Shown: piece by piece, positions 12,014 through 22,504 of the stretch
Numbering within the stretch: position 1 is the first letter of the stretch
Layout: each line of letters opens with the position of its first letter
The notes under the pieces: generated by a model
What the model was told of the DNA's origin: nothing
Databases searched by the model: none
What the model saw: the letters and a program-made list of their open reading frames with translations, nothing else
DNA from: Apostichopus japonicus
Lineage: Eukaryota > Echinodermata > Holothuroidea > Aspidochirotida > Stichopodidae
Direction: 5' to 3'
DNA: 64,000 nt
Assembly (NCBI RefSeq): GCF_037975245.1
Contig: NC_092573.1
Span: 18,424,265-18,488,264 of the forward strand
Made by a program: the position numbers and the translations under genes

Positions 12014-12404
12014 GAGAAGTCAGTAGATTCAACTACTTGAACAAAGTAATAACAATTCCTATTGTTGTATAATCTAACCATTGGTCTTAACTTATCTGTT
12101 TTTTTGACAGTATTGCTGATAAAACAGAAGTTTGGTAAGTGATCACTTATGTCACAATACAGGTTGCCGGAGGTAATGTTCGCAGTTAAGCGATCAGATG
12201 GCAACGGACGAAATTATGGTCAATGGGAGATATAGTGTTTTCAGTTATTCTAGTTGGAAGTGTAATAATAGGGGTAAACAAACTACATCTCATAAGATTT
12301 AGGTATTCATTAACTGCAGGGGTAGTGTTGACTTTTAGGAGGTCAATATTTAGATCTCCAGCAAAAACATACAGTGCATTACGGTTAACAGACAACATTG
12401 AAGC
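12013..12404 (-). pseudogene. LINE AP-endonuclease, C-terminal half
   Basis: Seen: NALYVFAGDLNIDLLKVN with the catalytic GDLN signature, LPTRITENTISPIDHNFVRC, and after a frameshift near 12195, SDRLTAN and CDISDHLPNF with the catalytic SDH triad. This Mg-dependent endonuclease nicks DNA to start target-primed reverse transcription. It is separated from its N-terminal half by the MITE at 12413-12757. Confidence 0.85.
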
Positions 12405-12412
12405 CTCTAGAG

Positions 12413-12757
12413 CAGGGTTCCCTAACTGGGGTGCATGAACCCCCAGGGGGTGCGTGAGGCCATCCCAGGGGGTTCGTGAGACGTTTCTGAAAGTCAAAAC
12501 TAGAGTACTTTTTGTTGAACTAAAATCTGATGTATCATATAATTATACCTATATCGACAAACTCTTTTCGCGTTCCATACGCATATGTTGCCATAGTAGT
12601 ACCGTACCGTGCATGTGATACTTGATCTATTACGAACCACTGTTATGCGTATTATAGTATAATAAGGACTCAGATCGTGTCTCGAAAAGTTGGGGGTTCG
12701 TGGACAACACTGACCTCCACAGGGGGTTCGTGGGGGCATAAAGTTAGGGAAACCCTG
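12413..12757. mobile_element. hAT-type MITE, 345 bp, inside the LINE endonuclease
   Basis: Left end CAGGGTTCCCTAACTGGGG; right end, read inward, CAGGGTTTCCCTAACTTTA. It is flanked by 8-bp sites CTCTAGAG (12405-12412) and CTATAGGG (12758-12765), identical at 6 of 8 bases. CAGGG termini and an 8-bp target site with central TA fit hAT elements, probably Buster-like. Internal sequence repeats GGGGGTTCGTG-like units near both ends. No transposase is encoded, so it would depend on an enzyme supplied elsewhere. Confidence 0.85.
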
Positions 12758-12765
12758 CTATAGGG

Positions 12766-13156
12766 CCTCAACAGAGAGTTTAATGTTGCCTTTGGTATGT
12801 CGATAACAGACCATAAAAGTATAGCATTGGCTATTACATGCAACGTCCAAACAGATATCTTCGATTTGGCAATTGAGATTTTGACAACTCATATTTCGAC
12901 TTATTTGTTTCTTCCTGATTGCGATGTTGTTCACGAACTTCTTTTTAATGAAAATTCCAACACCACCGTATTTGGCATCAGAAGAAACAAACTCAAAATC
13001 ATATCCAGGTAATAAGTTGGGGAAGGACTGTGGGTGACATTTTACTATTTCAGTTAGCATTATTACATCAAAGTCGTGGGATAGACATTCAAGATATGCA
13101 ATAAGTTCAGTATAATGCTTAGAAAGGCTTCTTATATTTATGTGAAAAACAGACAA
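12766..13156 (-). pseudogene. LINE AP-endonuclease, N-terminal half
   Basis: Reads LSVFHINIRSLSKHYTEL, then FDVIMLTEI with the catalytic Glu, LLPGYDFEFVSSDAKYGGVG, and FMVCYRHTKGNIK. This is the start of the exonuclease-endonuclease-phosphatase fold typical of LINE ORF2. The frame ends in the hAT MITE at its target site. There is no ATG at the apparent start; the frame comes from upstream. Confidence 0.85.
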
Positions 13157-13499
13157 ATTATATATGTTTTAAACCACTGACAGTATTCAAAAATGAGGTT
13201 TGATCATATATAGTAACCACAATTTGAATTAAGAGTATGATGGTCATCAATGCCATCATAACTAGGACTTACAATTGTTGTTGTTTAGGCAAAGTTCAAT
13301 ACGGGTTTTAGTATCATTAAAAGGGTTTTTAAGGTTAGAGTTTAATAGGCAGTTGATAGGGAGTACAAAAGTCATCAGTCAATGAAGAGCAACCTACTTC
13401 AAAAGTTGATACACAATCTGACAAAAGTGTACAGAATTCCACGGTAATCCACTCCAGTATGTAAAACACAGCAGATGCCATCGTTCTCTTCTTATGTAT

Positions 13500-14600
13500 A
13501 TCTCAATGGTGTGCCTTGAACTTGGGGCATACCTAACGACACATATCAAATATAACAGCGGAGAATCGATTAACGGAGCTTATTACACTCTTAAAAATTC
13601 TAAAAACAGGGGGAGGAATCACTATTTGAGAGAGTTCATGTATAGGATGAAACGTTAGAAAATGTAATTTTACACTTTTCAATGATTGAATTATTAAAAG
13701 CAACGTAGCTTTAAATTTGGCATTAATTTGTTTTCACTCTTTAAATTTAAGATAATCCATTGTGAGGAATTCGTTAAAAAAAAGTCAGAAGTTCAGAGAC
13801 TTATGAAATGACAGAATGTTACTGCAATGTGTTTATGACAAGATATAATATTACACTCGTTTATCTATATAAATGGTATTGAAATTATTCTTAACAGTAA
13901 AAATAAATCAAATTATCCAAAGATATCAATATTCAATGTCTACAGATTTTGACTATATTTTTATCCTCTGCAATCTAGCTTTTAAGCTAGGTCTTTTATT
14001 AGCTGTTTACTTTTTTCCTTTGCTGTTCTTTGTCTTTTATTAGCTCTTTCTTTTCTTTTCTTGTCGTTCCTTATCTACACTTTTTATCAGTTTAATTTTC
14101 CTTTTAATAAATTTCGATAATTGAAACAGATGTCATATACAAACACATTTGATATTAAAAATATAAATTACTGACAGCTGTTAATGTTTTCTGTTCTTTA
14201 TCATTTAAATATTGATATTGATAGGGACACTTAAACAGAAAGTCTACTATGGGCTGTTTAATATCTGAAATGTCTTTATAATGTTAAAAGGTATGATACG
14301 ATAAAAAGCCAGCAATTTTGCCCCTTTTTTGACGGAAATTGTTTAGCCGTGGGTACCAACTACCTAATATAACTGTTTCATATACTAATATAGGTTCAAT
14401 TAAATATATATCATGTCTTGTCGATCGTTCTAAAAGAACACTAAGTATTTAATGAAAGCCGAGTACAATCGCGCGGTGATTTTGGTCTTAATGCTATATA
14501 TGGTGCTTGGAGGTACACAGTTGCTCATTCTCCCACAGCAACAACCTCAAAGAATAATAGCTAAACAAAGTACCTAATTGTTGTGATGGAAAATTCTGGT
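13500..14600. other. AT-rich non-coding stretch
   Basis: Nothing recognised. Sequence is AT-rich with short oligo-T and CTTTT runs near 13990-14060. Confidence 0.45.
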
Positions 14601-14603
14601 TGG

Positions 14604-14614
14604 TATATATATAT

Positions 14615-14697
<83 letters not shown>

Positions 14698-14706
14698 TAT
14701 ATATAA
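14604..14706. repeat. (TA)n microsatellite joined to a SINE tail
   Basis: About 100 bases of TA with one interruption near 14627. It runs directly into the SINE body at 14707. Confidence 0.9.
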
Positions 14707-14765
14707 TTGAAATCGTAATGAGTTGGAAAATCAAGAACAGTGAAAAAGCCTCCACCGGGATTCGA
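14707..14765 (-). mobile_element. tRNA-derived SINE, copy 2, truncated in the tRNA head
   Basis: On the plus strand it shares AATGAGTTGGAAAATCAAGA, ACAGTGAAAAA and CCTCCACCGGGATTCGA with copy 1 at 6201-6270. It lacks a short ACTTTCA block present in copy 1. It breaks off inside box B, where another short (TA) run starts. Both copies end in (TA)n. Confidence 0.7.
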
Positions 14766-14829
14766 TATATATATTATTAGAGAATAGCAGAGAAGTAAGA
14801 TATGACTCATAATTAAAAAAATAAGGAGT

Positions 14830-15180
14830 AATAATTTTTAATAGAAAATATACTGGAATTTTAGGTCCCCCTGGGATCTTCGTCAGCAATACTTGGCAGT
14901 CAAATGAAAGGTACAAACTGTCACACAAAGAAATTATGACGCTAGATAAGTGTAAGTGGCATTTATGGAATTAGAATCAAATAAGCCATGACTATACAGG
15001 AAGCGGATTAAGGAGCAAAGAAAGGGTTAGATGTGTTTGTAGACGTGATAGTTGTTAAGGGATTCCAAATTTTTGTTGAGGCCGGTGATGTGAGACGAAA
15101 GAGCGATACGAAAGATCCAATCGATTTCTTTACGTTTACGTTCAGTAGCGGATTCGAAGTTCGAGTCCATTCAAATACAT
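14830..15180 (-). pseudogene. possible Penelope-like retroelement C-terminal fragment
   Basis: The minus strand encodes MDSNFESATERKRKEIDWIF, then RIALSSHITGLNKNLES and LNNYHVYKHI before a stop. The pattern Arg/Lys-rich helix, WI, hydrophobic stretch and GLN resembles the extreme C-terminus of Penelope-like elements after their GIY-YIG domain. The downstream CTGACGAAGATCCC-like stretch also occurs in 3' ends of such elements. The GIY-YIG motif itself is not visible and the upstream frame is broken, so the assignment is tentative. Confidence 0.3.
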
Positions 15181-15252
15181 TTTAGGTTTTTGAGAAAAAT
15201 GGCAATGAAGATTAGCATTTTCTAGTAACATATTCTGGAGTATACGTGGTGT

Positions 15253-15329
15253 TTCTTTATTATTATTATGATTGTTATTATTGTTGTTGTTGTTATTATT
15301 ATTATTGTTGTTATTATGATTATCATTAC

Positions 15330-15382
<53 letters not shown>
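15253..15382. repeat. (TTA/TTG)n followed by (TA)n
   Basis: A trinucleotide-rich tract (15253-15325) passes into about 50 bases of TA (15332-15382). Confidence 0.9.
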
Positions 15383-15384
<2 letters not shown>

Positions 15385-16575
15385 AGCAGTATAGTGTAGA
15401 TATGTCACCTGTTAACTTCTGAGATGATGTTAAACATCATGATGTTTCAAATGAGAATCACTACCCATCTCTCTAAACACGTGCACCCAGCTTTCCAACG
15501 GCCTTGTTGATATCGAGTTATATTTTTGATAAACTGCCAGAATTAACAGCGAGCGTCTTATTTATATTGTCATGGTAACAGCAACGTTCGGTTTATCGTA
15601 AGTTGTGCGTTTGGATGGGTGATTGTGTGCCTGTCTGTTTTTTTCCGGCATTCTGGGTATTGACTTAATATTCTCTCCGCATCGGAAGTGGTTCTGTTTC
15701 AACGCGCCCTTTATCCTTGTTAGATCACTGCTGGAGTCATAGGCGATTTGCGTGAACAAGCTGCTACATTTACATCGCCACCACTATACATAGCCTCGAA
15801 ATGGTATAATTCGGGAACAGGAAGCAGTAGTTGTCAAAGGCGATTGGCCAGACATTTTACAAAATTTCAACCTTCACATTACGTACACTCGTTTCTACAT
15901 ATGACGCCTGTATCGATCCGAACTCTCCATACCACAAAGTCAATTGCATTGCATTGACACCTCTAGTTGATTCAATTCAATTACAACCCCCCTTTTAGTT
16001 ATACCCAGCACGCGAAACTATGAAGACAATTAAAAGTCACTTTCCATAGAAGGCCAATTACGCCTTAAACCATGACATACACCCTGGCGATGTACATGAC
16101 TTCACATGGTTTGTGACGTCATCACTGACGTACTTCGTAGGGAATTCTCTCATTTTTGTCCTTTAATAACCTCGACAGAGATATAATTGTTTCGGATGAG
16201 CAAGATATAGTAGTAAAAGTAGCCTTTAGATAACAATTCGTTCTTCTAAATGACGACTGACAGCTAGAAATGAAAATTGAATTAGCTCTACGTTCAATCT
16301 ATATGTCCTTTTAATTAGAGCCCCGAATCTGTCGGCTGTTAAAGCCAAATGGAGAGAAATAGATGAGCAAGAGAGAGAATAAAAAAAATTAAACTCTGCT
16401 CTTTAGGAAGATTATAGACTGCTTGGAAACATTATTCGAATTAAAAGTATACAAATGGAATGGATCGACAAGGATTCCTTGAGCGTTACGGTAAAATTGA
16501 CAATTTCATGATAAAAAAAAATTGCTGTTCATAACAACTTAGTCGTCGTGCATATCTCAAGACCAGTTGCGCGAA
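15383..16575. other. non-coding stretch with a CRE-like site
   Basis: No gene seen. TGACGTCA at 16114-16121 is a perfect cAMP-response palindrome, but nothing nearby shows a promoter. Confidence 0.4.
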
Positions 16576-16589
16576 ATGTTATTGCGCAA

Positions 16590-17420
16590 GAAATCGACAT
16601 ATATGTCGAATTAAATTGATATTAGCCAATGTACGTATCTCGTGCTCTGATTGGATGAAATCTACGCCTGGTGTGCTATAAGTCCTGAGATCGACATATG
16701 TAGAATTAAATTGACATATGTCGGTTTCATTTGACGACCAGTGTCACATGTTGTTTTCTATCGATCTGATTGGAAGAAATTGACATATGTGAATGACTAT
16801 ACAAGCCTAGCTATGAAACTATGTTGGCATTGGGGAATCAAGATAGGCCTATTGCTGATCTTTAATGTTGGCTCTGCCATGGTCGTGGTTTCCAGTTTTG
16901 GCATGTATATGCTAATCTTGATGTTGTTGTTATCATTTCAACTGTTTGCTGATATCTTGTTTGTTATAACCACTTATTGTACTTTTATTACCTTCTATTG
17001 TTTTTTTTTAATAACCTCCTATTGTATTTTTAATAACCTCTTATTTTTAAATTTTTTGTTGTTGGTATTTTAGGATTATTTTTATTAGGTTATTATTTGT
17101 TTTCACTGTATTTGTTTCCTTTTTATCGTTTTTGCTTTTGTTTTTTGTGAAACGCTTTGATCCTTTTTGTGATGTAGCGCTAGTTAAATGACGCTTTTAT
17201 TTATCATTATTATTGGATTCTGGGGCCTATGAATATGCATATAAAATTTGATCACAGCACGAAAATTGATATATGACAATGTAATGAAACATTTTAGGAC
17301 TTATGGCACACTAGGCGTCGATTTCATCCAATCAGAGCACGAGAAACTTAGATGTTTCAATTTAATTTAGCATATGTCGATTTCAGGATTTTTGGCACAC
17401 TAGGCGCACCATAGTCGGCT
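16590..17420. mobile_element. compound inverted-repeat element with palindromic sub-repeats
   Basis: The left arm (about 16590-16800) and right arm (about 17290-17420) are inverted copies. Shared blocks include CTCGTGCTCTGATTGGATGA, CGCCTAGTGTGC and TCGACATATG next to AATTAAATTGA. Each arm holds about two tandem units, and TCGACATATATGTCGA (16594-16609) is a perfect 16-nt palindrome. The centre is T-rich and includes a LINE-like 3' tail. The arrangement fits a foldback or MITE-type element. Ends and target duplication are not resolved. Confidence 0.6.
17140..17215 (+). mobile_element. LINE (L2/CR1-like) 3' tail fragment
   Basis: Reads GTGAAACGCTTTGATC, then GTAGCGCTAGTTAAATGACG and a terminal ATTATTATT. 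The pair CGCTTTGA and GCGCTA...AAAT before (ATT)n is the same layout as the 3' end of the LINE at 47024-47105. Only the tail is visible. Confidence 0.45.
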
Positions 17421-17528
17421 CTATTCAAAGGCGATCCTAATACGAATATACTAAAACGTCATCATCTACCAATGTGGATGTAAAAAAAAATCGTCGGCCA
17501 GGATGAACTAATATGACAGATCTCTGAT

Positions 17529-17640
17529 CAGGGGCGGATTTGCCTACCGGATTAAAGGCTCCGAAATCAGTGCTGTTCTGGTGAAAGGAGGGTCACGGGA
17601 AGTGTGACGGGGGGGGGGTCGTGATGGGGAGGGAATAGTG
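17529..17640. mobile_element. possible hAT terminal fragment
   Basis: CAGGGGCGGATTTG resembles hAT-type terminal repeats seen elsewhere in the window, followed by a G-rich tract near 17608. No matching right end or target duplication was found. Confidence 0.25.
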
Positions 17641-18355
17641 GGGTAAGAGAAAGTACGTCTAGCTTTTGATTAATTCTAGCTATACGCCCATTTATTCATT
17701 CATCTGAGTGTATTACTCAGCATATTGTTTGACATTACAATCTCAGGCAGTGCGAATCAGTTCGATATGTTTCCGACAACATTCGACTGCATAGGCATTT
17801 CCTTCGAAAAACGTATGCGTTCACAATAGTTGGCATGGCAACAAGGTAACTCGGGAGCAATATGAAGGCCGTTCGCTTTATCTTGATTTGAATCTCACAG
17901 GTGTGCAGGTTATATGGAGATATATCTGACATTTGTTTTTCCTTTTCTTGAGATATTTTGGTTCCGAGAGACGACAAGCCAAGCCTTGAATTTTCTAATA
18001 CCAAATCAAATTAAAGATATTGTTAGAGTCACATACAAAGTATGGTAACAGTTCCTGTCGTGTCGATCTTCTTGGACGGATGCATTGCAAGTATCTTCAG
18101 AAGCTACTGGTCACATTCACCTTAATGACGTCTTTTAATGTGGAACGCCAAACGATTCGCTATAGATAAAATAATGATCTAAATAAATGTCCACGTTCTG
18201 AGAGCAATTTTCGTCGTTGATAAATGTTTACATTCCGGTATTTACTTGCATATATGTTACTGGTGTGTAATGACATGTGTGTGGTGTTTCTTAACACTAG
18301 TACCAGTTTAAACAATGATAAACTTTAAAGCCAACATCACATATCCCCATACCAA

Positions 18356-18495
18356 TGTGGTTTACTTCAGCTAAATATCAGTGTACTGTGCGCGCATATC
18401 CTTTAGAACACTGTGGTTTACTTCAGCTAAATATCAGTGAACTGTGGGCACATATCCTTTAGAACACTGTGGTTTACATCAGCTAAATATCAGTT
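18356..18495. repeat. 56-bp tandem repeat, 2.5 copies
   Basis: Unit starts TGTGGTTTACTTCAGCTAAA and ends CCTTTAGAACAC; copies at 18356, 18412 and a partial one at 18468. Confidence 0.9.
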
Positions 18496-18499
18496 TACA

Positions 18500-19790
18500 T
18501 AACACATATTCTATAATTGGCAATCCTTTTGGCCTTCCATAATGGGAAAGCATAGGCAGACGGTGGAAACCATAGCTATGGAAACACTGTCACCTGCAGG
18601 ACACGAACTTTTTGCCATGCTGTTATTTTTTCACTAACGACAATTCTACCACTCAGCATGTCCGGGTGGAGGTTTGTACCTACCCGGATGGCCGGTTACT
18701 TGGAATGAGGGGGGGGGGGGGGACCTTCTCCCCAGAGACCTCGAAAGTGGTGAAACTCGTGAATTAAAATGTATTATACCGTAACTACAATTGTACTTGC
18801 AATAAATCTATAAGGTACTCTCCTAAAATTTAGATATTTTCAACGAATTAACAGTAATTAGCAAGTATTAATTAGTGGCTGAGTTGGGTACTTTTAAATG
18901 AGGTGATCAGATCTGATATTCAAATATATCAATGTTCTTTTTCACAAATGTTTCTGCTGACAAAATTGGCAAATACTTTTTGCGTAAATTACATACTTTA
19001 ATTACAAGCTTTAGGCAAAAAGCTCACACTAGTAAACCATATTGACCTATTTGAAGTGCATGATATTTCTCTTTAGAACACATACTTAACATGAACAGCA
19101 GTAAGAGAACAAATATAGGAAGATATGAAGAAAAAAAGACGAAAAACTTGCTTTAAATCTTTCTTTTGTAAATTTCTTTTAAGAAATCTTTCTTAAATCT
19201 TGCTTTAAATCATTCTTTTCTTACGTCTGGTTATATGTATAACCCCCTTGCGCGTAACTGCGCAGGCAATACCATTTAAAGTCTGGCAATGTGTACATCA
19301 GCCTATGACTTTTAAGCCTGTTAGAATTAGGCTATATATCTCAGCTTCTTTTCTTGTTCTTCTTCTGCCCCTTATTTGTCACGAAATGATAAAAGTGATA
19401 GCTCCCAGCCAATTCATCACAATAAATTATTTCCTTTCTTCCGAAGATTTGTTTACTACTGTTCGAGCAGCGTTCAACTTCCACATAGACTTCCACTTGC
19501 AGACCCTTCCCCTGCAGATTAATATACGCAACGTCACGGTCTTAAAATGCGCCTCTAATGTCAAAGGTTAAAAGAGAGATTATTACAACGTTTAATTCTC
19601 CTCACGATTGAAAATAAGCATATTAGCAAATAACCACCGAAGCGTGTTAAACTTGCACATCTGGATAATCTGATATATTATAATAACAATCCACTTAAGT
19701 CGTAAAGATAATAACACTGAGATTTGTAAATGTATTCGCCATCGTTATACAGCTTAACTTAAAGGAATTGTGAACATCGGAGAATGGCTG
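18500..19790. other. non-coding stretch
   Basis: No gene recognised. It holds a 14-G run at 18709-18722 and short CTTTAAATC-like repeats near 19140-19215. Confidence 0.4.
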
Positions 19791-19799
19791 ATGTCTATT

Positions 19800-19865
19800 C
19801 AACAGTCAGTCAGTCCGTTAGTCAATTAGTTAGTCAATTACAGTCTGTAAGTCAGTCAGTCACTA
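19800..19865. repeat. degenerate (AGTC)n microsatellite
   Basis: Repeated CAGT/TAGT tetranucleotide units with substitutions. Confidence 0.75.
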
Positions 19866-21840
19866 AACTGACTTGTTGAACTCATTCATCGGTCCTTGGT
19901 ATGGCATAATCACTGCTGAACAGCTCAAGGTGTGTTTTTTTTTTATCTAGGAACACAGTAATGTTTCGAATCTGATTTCTGATGTTCAAAATGAGGAGCG
20001 CATATGCCACAGAAATTCTTTTTCCGAGCTAAGGTTTGGTGGATTTCGCTCTGTAAACCAATAATATCTTTGCACTTTTCAAATTTGTTGACAATGACAT
20101 ATTCGATTTTCTTTTCTGCTGATCGATTTTGCTTGCCTTAACGTTAACAAAAAAAGGTCCGCACAGAGCCCAAATGTTAATTGAATAACTACCCATACGT
20201 GAAATGTAAGCAACAAACCCTTCAGATTTCCCCTGTGTAGCCGTTTAGCGTCGAAAATCTAGCTGCCTTCTAGGCCGGTTATAATTAGCATAAGTCACGC
20301 CACATGAACTACTCAATGTGTGAGGGTTTGATAAATTTCTACTCAAATATCCTGTTAATTTTGTTCACATTTTGGGGCGGATACAGCGGGAGGTTATCTG
20401 TTTCCCCATCCATCCTTTCCAACCCACCCTCACCCTCACCCCCTCCCACAAACACACACCAACACAACTAAAACTAGTTATTAGCACTTGCAACCTTGTG
20501 AATAGGCCGATTTATATATCTAATTCATAACCTAAATATGTCTAAGAATCCATAATTTCCCGTCTAAGCTTTAAGTTAACAACCCCAAGTCACACCCCCA
20601 ACAATAATAACGACACAAGAGCCACACTCTCCCCTTTATAAGATTATGGATCCGACGCACGCTATTGGTATTTCTACATCGCACTAGATATTGCTTTGTG
20701 GGAAGGAATTCGTCAGCAGAAGATGAGTACAACTTGTTGGCACAAAATACGATGCGTCACAACATGATGTAACATAATCCAGTTAACAATCTAAACTGAC
20801 TTTCTTTTCAAATTATTACGAAATATTAACCAAATTAATATTAGAGTATACTATCGATCACAATACAGATTCTTTACAATACTCTTCTTTACAAAATCGT
20901 ATGTATAATCAGCGGGAGCAATTCCTGGCAAGGCCACAGCTGATCTTCTAGTGTTCATGACATTTCAAAAAAGCAAATACAGGAATGGTTCAAAAATTAA
21001 AATTTCCCTTTACTTTTTTTGAGGTGGAAACTGACTTTAATTATCCTAATGAATTTTATTGTTATATGCAATTCTCAAATATCGAAAAGCGCACCAAAAT
21101 GACCAATATCAATGAATCCAGCTGCTTTAAAGAAAAATGATTTTTTTTTCTCTAAAGTAAAAAGTTAGACGTTTCAATCCTCATATACCGAAAATAAAAA
21201 TATAAAATGGGATCGAATTTTGCCGTAATCGCCGCCTCTTCTAATCTCGACACATATATATCATTCACATTATACACACGACCAAATCCTCAAAAGTATG
21301 AAAATACCAAATTGGAAAGGGCGTTTTCAGACAACCGTCATAAATCGTTACAAACAGTCGAGGGGATGATAGAGAGCTAGACCTAAGTGGAGATGAAATG
21401 TTCTTTTGCCAACACTTTTTTCCTTGTTTTCATCCCAGGGTTGGATTAAAAGGTGAATTTTGAAGCTGCAAACGGAATCGGAGGAATTCTTGTTGCGTTC
21501 AAGTATTCCTTCTTCCCGATTGATTGATTAATTGATGGAGTAGATGGATAGATCAATGCATGGTTGAACATTTTGATTAAATTAGAGATAACTTTCATAA
21601 GAAATTGTATACGTTATCTAAACTTATTTCCGTTAAGAAATAACTTTCTTAACAGAAATTCTGGGAGCAGACTTCTAATGTGGGATTGAGACGTTTTCGA
21701 TTAGAGAAAAACTGAGAGGAATTTCTCCACACAAGTTGGAAAATCCCAGATCCTGGTACTTGCGGTAAATTGTTGTCATTGTATATCACTAGACAATATG
21801 ATGTTAATCATGAGAACGTTTACAGATACACACACACACA
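19866..21840. other. non-coding stretch
   Basis: No gene, RNA or clear repeat recognised apart from short C-rich runs near 20405-20455. Confidence 0.4.

Positions 21841-21842
<2 letters not shown>

Positions 21843-21884
<42 letters not shown>
21843..21884. repeat. (TA)n microsatellite
   Basis: About 42 bases of TA preceded by a short (AC)n run. Confidence 0.9.
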
Positions 21885-21886
<2 letters not shown>

Positions 21887-22164
21887 TATTTTAATATGTT
21901 TGCATATTATTATATATGCATATTATATGGGATTGATACTATCTGAACTATTTGAGAAGAAACACATACCTCCCTATCTGTACAAAATAGTACAGGTTCA
22001 ATGAACACAATAAGGAAACAACGTGGAAAGAAGGTCTATAGTGTAGGCATTGAGCGGCGTTTGAAATGTTGTGACTCATTTTGCTAAAGATCTCTCTCAT
22101 TAGTCAAGGAAATCAAGGAAAACTACCGAGGTGCTCTTGCACAAAGTACGTCCTGTTGTGTGCT

Positions 22165-22500
22165 TTTATTGATGATGCTGTTGGTGGTGCTGTTGGTGTT
22201 CGTGCTTTTGTTGGCGGTTCTGTCTTTGCTGCTTTTGTTGTCGTTAGTGGTGGTGTTGTTATTGATGTTGTTGTTGTTATTGATGTTGTTGTATTTTTTG
22301 TTGCTGTTGTTTTTTATGCTGTTGTTTTTTATGATATTTTTTTTTAATGATGTGGTTATTGGTGTTTATATATTGTTGGATGTTGCTTGCGCTGTTGTTG
22401 TTGGTTCTGTTGTTGGTGGTGCTTATGTTGTCAGTGCTTATGTTGTCAGTGCTTATGTTGTCAGTGCTTTTACTGGCGGTGCTTTTGTTGGGGATGGTTG
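22165..22500. repeat. GTT/GCT-rich low-complexity block with a 15-bp repeat
   Basis: Imperfect trinucleotide-type repeats of GTTGTT, GCTGTT and GGTGTT. Inside, GCTTATGTTGTCAGT is repeated three times at 22421-22465. All three plus frames and one minus frame stay open because of the periodic composition, so I do not call a gene. Confidence 0.75.
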
Positions 22501-22504
22501 ATTT

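Larger units (their letters stand above)
10843..13500 (-). mobile_element. degenerate LINE with AP-endonuclease and partial reverse transcriptase
   Basis: On the minus strand, right to left: endonuclease part 1, a hAT MITE insertion, endonuclease part 2, a (TA)n tract, the linker, the start of the reverse transcriptase, a large internal deletion, the C-terminal end, a 3' UTR with 14-bp tandem repeats, and a terminal (TA)n tract. Upstream of the endonuclease, near 13390-13490, there is a short open stretch starting MASAVFYILEWITV, possibly the old N-terminus or 5' region. The 5' boundary at 13500 is a guess. The element cannot move by itself. Confidence 0.75.

Noticed and set aside
22160-22501. 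Membrane protein gene suggested by Leu/Val/Met-rich frames
   Set aside because: Three overlapping frames are open only because of GTT-type low complexity.
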